A DNA stretch of 11,935 bases from an uncultured Eubacterium sp. Lineage in GTDB: Bacteria > Bacillota_A > Clostridia > Lachnospirales > Lachnospiraceae. This document shows positions 6,834-11,935 of the stretch, one piece after another; position 1 is the first letter of the stretch; every line of letters starts with the position of its first letter. The translations under genes and the position numbers were made by a program. Under the pieces are notes generated by a model. The model made no database searches and was not told the DNA's origin. It saw nothing but the letters and a program-made list of their open reading frames with translations. Location of the stretch: contig CANTHI010000049.1 in the NCBI GenBank assembly GCA_947653505.1, forward strand, positions 1-11,935, given 5' to 3'.

Positions 6834-7952
6834 TCATGCTCCCTGTATCCAGAACAGGGTCCCCTGAAATATCATCTCTGTAAAGAGCTTCCAGTCAGCA
6901 AAGATTCCGTTAAAGCACAAAAAATAGTATCCCAGATACAGCCCGGTCCCCGCTGCCACCCGCACGTCCAATACTTTCTCCGGCACTTCCTGCGCCAGAA
7001 CGGACGCCATCAGAATAACCAGCCAGACCATTGGCCTGTAAAGCCTTGAAAAGACAACGGCCATCATAATGCAGAACGGAAGGAAGCAGATAGATAGCGC
7101 AAAAATATTTTTAATCTCCCGCATATACGTAACCACTGCCCCGGATGAAGCGGTATCCCTGCCCTTTAAAAACAGATATACCGCATAGACAGACAGTATC
7201 CACAGCATGGCAGACAGCAGCCACCCATATCTTCCTCCGGCTGATTGAATATATCCTTCCAGCTTATTGCTGTCCCGCCCGCCGATCAGCCGCTCCAGAA
7301 GCATAATGCCGGGAATGACCCGGTGATTCAGCAGCGTAAGGACACTGAGTGCAGCTGATCCTATGAAAGCGCCACGGATGATGCAAAAATAGAACCGGCT
7401 CCTGATCCTGCCCTCCAGCCCCAGGATTCCAAATATCAGATAAACTGCCATCGCCAGATGGATGGAAGCTGCCAGCACAATGCACAGCACATATTTCCCC
7501 GGCTGTTTCTGTTCTGTAATCAGATATTGGAAGCCGCATACTACAAACGCCGACGCAAGAAACTGCCGGTACAGGCTGACGTCCAGGATTGCCCCGGACA
7601 TCAGATAAAGTCCCAGTGCAAATCCCCATGAATGCGTATAACGCGACAGTGTATGGACAATAAGTATGAGCGCAGCCGCTGCCGTCAGAAAGTTAAACAG
7701 GCTGAAGCTGACCGACAGCTGACGGGCCAGCATCACCAGCAGACTGTACAGTACGCCGGAAAGATTTAGCTCATTCATGCCATAATCATACATAATCCCA
7801 AGGTTTAATTCGTCCGGAGAACTGTTATTACATGACAGAAATAAAATAGCTGCCGCCAGTGTATACAGATTCCCTATTCTCTTTTTTGTACCCCTGCAGT
7901 GCAGGGACACCCATCCTGCCAGCACGCCGCTGCACCATACCGCTGTCACCAT
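6834..7952 (-). CDS. EpsG/Wzy-like polysaccharide polymerase
   Basis: A polytopic membrane protein predicted to join undecaprenyl-linked repeat units on the outer face of the membrane. From the ATG at 7952 (372 aa) I count roughly ten hydrophobic segments. They are separated by loops including one acidic loop (SSPDELNLG) after the second segment. The stretch LYRQFLASAFVVCGFQYL, followed a little later by LAASIHLAMAVYLIF, matches the RQ...A...H pattern of EpsG-family polymerases. Polymerases diverge strongly, so the role rests on topology, this pattern and position in the locus. Start choice: ATGs at 8045 and 8000 are in frame (the latter overlaps the upstream TAA as TAATG), but they add a hydrophilic Asn/Glu/Asp-rich leader. 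GAGGA sits 7 nt before 7952. The stop overlaps an alternative aminotransferase ATG. Confidence 0.8.
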   Translation of the reverse strand: MVTAVWCSGVLAGWVSLHCRGTKKRIGNLYTLAAAILFLSCNNSSPDELNLGIMYDYGMNELNLSGVLYSLLVMLARQLSVSFSLFNFLTAAAALILIVHTLSRYTHSWGFALGLYLMSGAILDVSLYRQFLASAFVVCGFQYLITEQKQPGKYVLCIVLAASIHLAMAVYLIFGILGLEGRIRSRFYFCIIRGAFIGSAALSVLTLLNHRVIPGIMLLERLIGGRDSNKLEGYIQSAGGRYGWLLSAMLWILSVYAVYLFLKGRDTASSGAVVTYMREIKNIFALSICFLPFCIMMAVVFSRLYRPMVWLVILMASVLAQEVPEKVLDVRVAAGTGLYLGYYFLCFNGIFADWKLFTEMIFQGTLFWIQGA

Positions 7953-7984
7953 TTCATTGTCCTCATGATCCTCATTACGCTCAT
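7949..7984 (-). repeat. Imperfect 9-nt tandem repeat, four units
   Basis: Reading the minus strand from 7984 there are four 9-nt units: ATGAGCGTA, ATGAGGATC, ATGAGGACA and ATGAAATGG. The last contains the preferred polymerase ATG (7952-7950). The middle units carry GAGGA, so the array supplies the ribosome site. In the polymerase frame the units read as N-E-x triplets; in the frame of the repeat ATGs they form a 12-codon ORF ending at 7946. Confidence 0.75.
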
Positions 7985-7999
7985 TATTCCAATAAACCA

Positions 8000-9151
8000 T
8001 TATTCCATGATTCCGCACGCCTGCATCAGCTGCGACGCGGACCATTCCGTCCCCCGCTGTCTTTTGATAAACGCGCTCACCCGGGCTGCTCCTGTCTGCA
8101 GTTCCTGCCTGTGCTCCATCACCTGCACCATCTTTTGAAACAAATCCCGCGGGTCGCCGTACGCAAAATAATACCCGTTGCTCCCATCACGCAGACAGTC
8201 TGCCGCGGCACCGGCTTCTTTCGAAGCTATGACCGGAATACCCGCAACAGCCGCTTCATACAGCGCCACAGAATATGGCTCCCCACCGGGATGCACATAG
8301 GCGTCCGCAATGGCGTAGTATTTTTCCAGCTCACAGACCGGCACCTGCGGAATGTGGACGACGTTATCATGCCTTTTCACATATTGCGTTACCTGGGATT
8401 CCATTTCCCCATCCCCGATAATCAGCATCCGGACCTGCGGATACACGCTTTCCATCTGCTCTGCCGCACGCAGCAATATTTCCACGCGCCGCGTGCGGAT
8501 CAGCTTGCCGATAAACAAAAAGACCACGTTCGTTTCCAAAAAACCGGCTTTTTTCTTTTCCTGCAGCCTGACAGTCCGCCAGACTGCTATATCTGCCGCT
8601 AACCGTCTGGCATCCCGTGTATAACATCCCTGCCAGATACTGCCTGTATCCCTGAAATAACCGCTGTAATATTTTTTCGCTGCCTTTCCCGGAACCCACA
8701 CCGCATCTGCTGTCCGGTACAGCCACGTCAGCAGGAGTCTGTTGGACCGCCAGCTGCCATGCCGCCCCTGTTTCATCGTATCCGAGCAGCGCACGATACG
8801 CACCGGGTATCCGGCAGACAGCTTCACTGCCAGTCCTTCCAGCATGGATCCGGTACAGACTGCATCGGGCCGCAGGAATCTTACTTTTTTCAGCAGTCCG
8901 CGCCGGTATGCGCCAATCCTTGTATGCACTGCACATTTTGCATATTCCCGGTATGCTTCCACCGGACTCGTATACTGCCATTCCTTATGCCCGTGCGCAT
9001 CCGCCCTTTTTTCGGTCAGAATCGCGATCCGGCAGCCTTTTTCCATTGTCTTTGCGAAAGTTTCGTCACGATAAGGCGCGCTATGATCTTCAACGATCAG
9101 TATATTTGTTTTCTTTCCGTTTTCGTTTTTGTTTCCATATGCGTGATACAT
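8000..9151 (-). CDS. GT4 glycosyltransferase
   Basis: A 383-residue GT-B glycosyltransferase. The N-terminal half starts after a short polar leader with TNILIVEDHSAPYRDE, the first strand and acceptor-side loop. The C-terminal domain has FLFIGKLIRTRRVEILLRAA (donor-binding GK...R), IIGDGEME, and the EX7E motif in HPGGEPYSVALYEA. Length is normal for the family, and the protein is rich in Arg/Lys, which fits peripheral membrane binding. The longest reading begins at a TTG (9190); the ATG at 9151 is far better, with GGAGG 9 nt upstream. It overlaps the flippase 3' end by 62 nt. The stop TAA at 8000-8002 touches an in-frame ATG of the polymerase gene. Donor and acceptor cannot be deduced; it probably adds the third or fourth sugar of the repeat. 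Confidence 0.87.
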   Translation of the reverse strand: MYHAYGNKNENGKKTNILIVEDHSAPYRDETFAKTMEKGCRIAILTEKRADAHGHKEWQYTSPVEAYREYAKCAVHTRIGAYRRGLLKKVRFLRPDAVCTGSMLEGLAVKLSAGYPVRIVRCSDTMKQGRHGSWRSNRLLLTWLYRTADAVWVPGKAAKKYYSGYFRDTGSIWQGCYTRDARRLAADIAVWRTVRLQEKKKAGFLETNVVFLFIGKLIRTRRVEILLRAAEQMESVYPQVRMLIIGDGEMESQVTQYVKRHDNVVHIPQVPVCELEKYYAIADAYVHPGGEPYSVALYEAAVAGIPVIASKEAGAAADCLRDGSNGYYFAYGDPRDLFQKMVQVMEHRQELQTGAARVSAFIKRQRGTEWSASQLMQACGIME

Positions 9152-10622
9152 ATCCTTTTTCCTCCGGTTCCAGGATCCGTGACCATACAAGCGCCCCTAA
9201 TCCGGCTGTCCAGACAGCGCCTTTGAAAAGCAGCGCTTTCCAGCTGTATCCGGGCAGCGCCTGATTACACAGCAGCCATCCGGCGCCATACCAGGCATAC
9301 TGCGGCAGGATCTGCAAATGGCACCGGCGCAGCAGCCGGATCATATCCATACCTGCGACTTTCTGATAGACGACGGACATCAGTATAATATGAAAGCTCC
9401 ATAAGCAGATGCAGACAGCGATGCCTGCACCGGCCGCTCCCATTTTTTTCGCCAGAAGGCAGGATAAAACCGTACTGCATAGCGCGCATGCAACATAGAC
9501 ATATGCTCCATACCTGACATTTCCTTCCACGGTCAGTACAGAGAACGCGATCTGCTGCGTAATATAAAACAGATCTGACAGACTGATCAGTAATACAATG
9601 GCATAAGAGGCCATATATCCGCTGCCTGCCCATAAAAAAATAAATTCCTTCCCAAAGTCCACAAACGCAAGTATGACTGCTCCCACCAGAAAGAGCTGGA
9701 TCCGTCCGACCCGTTCCTGGAGCCTCCCTGTCTCTTCTTTCCTGCCCGTATGGATCAGCTTCGAGACCTGTGGCAAAAACAGGCTGCCAGTCACAGAACC
9801 AGTCAGAAAAATATAGCCTTCCAGTGTACTGGCAACCGAAAACACGGCGATCTGTCCGCTGTCTGAAAAACGTCCCAGCACCGCTGGCACGACCGGTATG
9901 ATAAAGCGCTGTGCAAACGAAATGACAGCCATCCATACCGAAAATCCCAAAATCTGTTTTAGCAGGCTGCCGTTCCAGTAAGTCAGACTGATCTGTAAGG
10001 CTCCCGTGCGGATCAGATACATGATCCGAAACAGGATCGTCACAATCCCGCTCACGGCCTCCGCCCCTGCGACAGCCAGAATCCCATAGCCTGACAGCAG
10101 GGCAGCGATGGACAGCGTCATACAGAGTATTTTCTGCAGCATCACCGTCAGCTTCCACGTACTGAAATATTCATATGCTGTAAAAATGCCTTCCAGCGGC
10201 GTCATGAAAAAAGCCAGGACAAAATATGCTGCCGCGATCTGATACGCCCTTTTCATCTGCACCAGCTCATCCTGTGTCAGTCCGGTAAAGATCCGGTCCA
10301 GATGCGGATAGACCGCTGCAAAAATCACAGCCAGTATGGCTGACAGTAACAAAAACACCCTGCATACAACCGAAAGCAGCTCTTTTTGCGTATAGCCGCA
10401 GTCTGTCTGATATCTGCAGTCTGTGATAAACTTCGCCAGCGAGCTTCCGAGTCCGAAATCTACCGCAAAATAACCCAGAAAAGCATTCAGCAGCATATAA
10501 ATCGCATAGTCACTCCTGCCCAGATAATGGATCAGAACTGGCGTATAAATCAGGACAGACAGAATCTGCAATGCCATCACGGCATAGGACGCCACCACAC
10601 CCTTTCTGATCCGCTCATTCAT
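9090..10622 (-). CDS. Wzx-type lipid-linked oligosaccharide flippase
   Basis: A 510-residue polytopic membrane protein of the MOP (multidrug/oligosaccharidyl-lipid/polysaccharide) exporter superfamily. It is predicted to flip the undecaprenyl-linked repeat unit to the outer face of the membrane. About 14 hydrophobic segments span residues 10 to about 490. The opening VVASYAVMALQILSVLIY, then TPVLIHYLGRSDYAIYML and the DFGLGSSLAKF loop, is typical of Polysacc_synt family flippases. The C-terminus is basic (WKQKRKRKENK) and cytosolic. The ATG overlaps the upstream glycosyltransferase TGA by 8 nt, with AGGA 9 nt before it. The 3' end overlaps the next glycosyltransferase by 62 nt. Position beside an EpsG-like polymerase supports Wzx over a teichoic or lipid II flippase. 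Confidence 0.9.
   Translation of the reverse strand: MNERIRKGVVASYAVMALQILSVLIYTPVLIHYLGRSDYAIYMLLNAFLGYFAVDFGLGSSLAKFITDCRYQTDCGYTQKELLSVVCRVFLLLSAILAVIFAAVYPHLDRIFTGLTQDELVQMKRAYQIAAAYFVLAFFMTPLEGIFTAYEYFSTWKLTVMLQKILCMTLSIAALLSGYGILAVAGAEAVSGIVTILFRIMYLIRTGALQISLTYWNGSLLKQILGFSVWMAVISFAQRFIIPVVPAVLGRFSDSGQIAVFSVASTLEGYIFLTGSVTGSLFLPQVSKLIHTGRKEETGRLQERVGRIQLFLVGAVILAFVDFGKEFIFLWAGSGYMASYAIVLLISLSDLFYITQQIAFSVLTVEGNVRYGAYVYVACALCSTVLSCLLAKKMGAAGAGIAVCICLWSFHIILMSVVYQKVAGMDMIRLLRRCHLQILPQYAWYGAGWLLCNQALPGYSWKALLFKGAVWTAGLGALVWSRILEPEEKGYVSRIWKQKRKRKENKYTDR
9161..9165 (-). promoter_or_regulatory. Ribosome binding site inside wzx for the next glycosyltransferase
   Basis: GGAGG on the minus strand lies 9 nt before the ATG at 9151, within the flippase coding sequence. 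It supports the ATG start over the TTG at 9190, which would encode an extra 13 residues without family resemblance. Confidence 0.75.
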
Positions 10623-11829
10623 CTGCTTTTTTCCTGGCGATCAGCCGTTCAAACACGCTCATATAAGCCCTGATATTGGTATCCATATCAAACTTCCTTT
10701 GTGCAAACCGCAGGCATTCCTGCTGGTAGTATCGTTTTCCATGCTTTAAAATCTCACCCACCGCATCCAGAAATCCTTTCGTATCCCCGGGTGCCGCCAG
10801 CCTGCCTCTGCCTTCTGCTACCAGCTCCGGGCAGGCTGTCGTATCATACGCTGCCACAGGCACGCCACAGCACAGTGCTTCTGCCGTCGTCTTTCCAAAC
10901 GTCTCCTGCCTGGAAGGATTGGCAAAGACATCTGCAGCCGCATAATACCGCGCCAGCACTGACGCATCCGCTATCGTTCCGGCTGCGACGATATTTGGAC
11001 GCAGTCTGGTACGTGCCGGAAGCTTCCCTGCCAGAATCACGATGCAGCTGCTGAATCTTTCTGCCAATAAAAGCATCTCTGTCAGCCCTTTCTGCTCCGT
11101 CCATTCCGATGCGACACCCAGAATGATCTTTCTCTTTGCGGATCCAGACCTATGTGCCGGATGAAACACACGCCTGTCGATCCAGTTATAAATGCATGTA
11201 ATCTCAGCCGCATTTTTTAGCACAGACTGTCCTGCTTCCCCACATATCCACGCAGAAACACCAACCGCCGCAAGGTAACGGTTCCTGGAAAACCAGTTCT
11301 TTTTATCACGCAGCGCTTTTTCTGACCTGTCAAAAAACAGACTCCTGTTCCACTGGCGCTTTGCCGGGCACCGGCCGCAGGACCGCCTCCATCGGTAACA
11401 GCCAGTCTCTGTATAATGACAGCAGTGCCCCGTATAATAAAAGCAGTCGTGAAGCACGAGGACGAGCGGTATTTTGTTTTTTGCGATATATCCAAACAGC
11501 TGCGGAAAGTGAATACAGTTAGAATGCAAAACGCCCATTACAATCACATCCGGCCGGTCCGCTTCCAGCCTGCGGATCAGCTTTCTCGTAGCCCCGGCGG
11601 AATAATACCCCTGGAGTCCTGTGATCCTTGACAGACATGCATGCAGCGTACGGTCTGCACGGCTGGAAAACAGGTGCACGCCCTCCGGCAGTTTCTGCGG
11701 GCAGTTTTGCATTGCCGCATAGACATCGGACCGGACCCCGTGCGCACGAAGCCACAGATGCATTTCCTTTGTCATCCTGCCTGTACTGTCTGCGTCCCCA
11801 TACGTCCCATTAATCTGTACTACGTGCAT
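10615..11829 (-). CDS. GT4 glycosyltransferase with Cys cluster
   Basis: The first gene of the visible operon, a GT-B glycosyltransferase of 404 residues from the ATG at 11829. The start MHVVQINGTYG, followed by STGRM, is a common opening in exopolysaccharide GT4 enzymes. A mid-protein segment beginning LHDCFYYTGHCC contains cysteines at 129, 136, 137, 144, 151 and 154, a pattern I recall from a WcaC-like group and a possible metal site. The C-terminal domain has GVASEWTEQKGL for donor binding and an EX7E motif in PSRQETFGKTTAEAL. AGGAGG (11841-11846) lies 11 nt before this start. An ATG at 11850, with AAGGTG 6 nt upstream, would add 7 residues and cannot be excluded. The stop overlaps wzx by 8 nt. 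Sugar specificity is unknown. Confidence 0.88.
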   Translation of the reverse strand: MHVVQINGTYGDADSTGRMTKEMHLWLRAHGVRSDVYAAMQNCPQKLPEGVHLFSSRADRTLHACLSRITGLQGYYSAGATRKLIRRLEADRPDVIVMGVLHSNCIHFPQLFGYIAKNKIPLVLVLHDCFYYTGHCCHYTETGCYRWRRSCGRCPAKRQWNRSLFFDRSEKALRDKKNWFSRNRYLAAVGVSAWICGEAGQSVLKNAAEITCIYNWIDRRVFHPAHRSGSAKRKIILGVASEWTEQKGLTEMLLLAERFSSCIVILAGKLPARTRLRPNIVAAGTIADASVLARYYAAADVFANPSRQETFGKTTAEALCCGVPVAAYDTTACPELVAEGRGRLAAPGDTKGFLDAVGEILKHGKRYYQQECLRFAQRKFDMDTNIRAYMSVFERLIARKKADE

Positions 11830-11840
11830 CGGCAAATGAT

Positions 11841-11846
11841 CCTCCT
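11841..11846 (-). promoter_or_regulatory. AGGAGG ribosome site of the first glycosyltransferase
   Basis: A perfect AGGAGG lies 11 nt before the ATG at 11829. The spacing is slightly long, and a second in-frame ATG (11850) with its own weaker AAGGTG (11857-11862) precedes it, so two starts 21 nt apart are possible. Confidence 0.55.
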
Positions 11847-11904
11847 GCATCTTTTACACCTTTCACTCTGTTAAGCGTACATAGGTAATTGCGAAACTCT
11901 AAAA

Positions 11905-11919
11905 CCTTTATAATAAAGG
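11905..11919. repeat. 15-bp perfect palindrome upstream of the operon
   Basis: CCTTTATAATAAAGG consists of 7-bp arms around a single central base. It lies in the 85 bp upstream of the first gene, the only stretch at this end without coding sequence. On the minus strand it contains TATTAT (11910-11915), which could be a -10 element, but the matching -35 would fall at or beyond the window edge. It could be an operator, part of a promoter, or chance in AT-rich DNA. Confidence 0.4.
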
Positions 11920-11935
11920 ATTCTCTTTGCTAAAA

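Noticed and set aside
7859..8602. Plus-strand open frame of 247 codons spanning the polymerase and glycosyltransferase genes
   Set aside because: It lies antisense to two well supported genes, its translation is rich in His, Pro, Arg and Cys with no recognisable domain, and it spans their junction. It is a shadow of GC-rich coding DNA.
1..11935. CRISPR arrays, tRNA or rRNA genes, insertion sequences, rho-independent terminators
   Set aside because: I saw no regularly spaced repeats, cloverleaf signature, transposase or strong GC hairpin followed by a T-run; genes fill nearly all of the window.

Overview
The window is an 11.9 kb stretch of a surface polysaccharide (capsule/exopolysaccharide) biosynthesis locus of the Wzx/Wzy type. 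Every real gene lies on the minus strand, so transcription runs from right (about 11.9 kb) to left (position 8). The organism is most likely a Firmicute, and my best guess is a gut Lachnospiraceae/Clostridia member. Reasons: strong AGGAGG-type ribosome binding sites, an EpsG-like polymerase, moderate GC, and EpsL/EpsM/EpsN-like proteins. This placement is inference; there is no rRNA or housekeeping marker here.

In transcription order: (1) a GT4 glycosyltransferase with an internal cysteine cluster, 10615-11829; (2) a Wzx flippase, 9090-10622; (3) a second GT4 glycosyltransferase, 8000-9151; (4) an EpsG/Wzy-like polymerase, 6834-7952; (5) a DegT-family PLP aminotransferase, 5671-6807; (6) a PglD/NeuD/EpsM-like acetyltransferase, 4964-5623; (7) a PglC/EpsL-like phosphoglycosyl transferase, 4327-4971; (8) a PglA-like GT4 glycosyltransferase, 3227-4330; (9) a TviB/WbpO-like UDP-HexNAc 6-dehydrogenase, 1920-3230; (10) a TviC/WbpP-like UDP-HexNAc 4-epimerase, 886-1860; (11) an AsnB-like glutamine amidotransferase that stops just after its ATP-binding PP-loop, 8-886. 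Junctions are overlaps of 1-62 nt or gaps of at most about 60 nt, so this looks like one operon. No gap between genes exceeds 60 bases.

The enzymes suggest the following chemistry. Genes 5-7 would convert a UDP-4-keto-6-deoxy-HexNAc to UDP-N,N'-diacetylbacillosamine (QuiNAc4NAc) and place that sugar phosphate on undecaprenyl phosphate. The dehydratase that makes the keto sugar (PglF/EpsC type) is not in the window. Genes 9-10 make UDP-GalNAcA. The three glycosyltransferases extend the lipid-linked sugar, Wzx flips it and the EpsG-like protein polymerises it. An AsnB-like protein next to a UDP-GalNAcA module recalls loci where the uronic acid is amidated (Francisella type), but here the amidotransferase appears truncated.

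I see no clear evidence of a wholly new system. The most notable points are the abrupt break in the amidotransferase, the mirrored pglE-D-C-A module without pglF, a 9-nt tandem repeat with a 12-codon micro-ORF at the polymerase start, and uneven base composition suggesting a mosaic locus.
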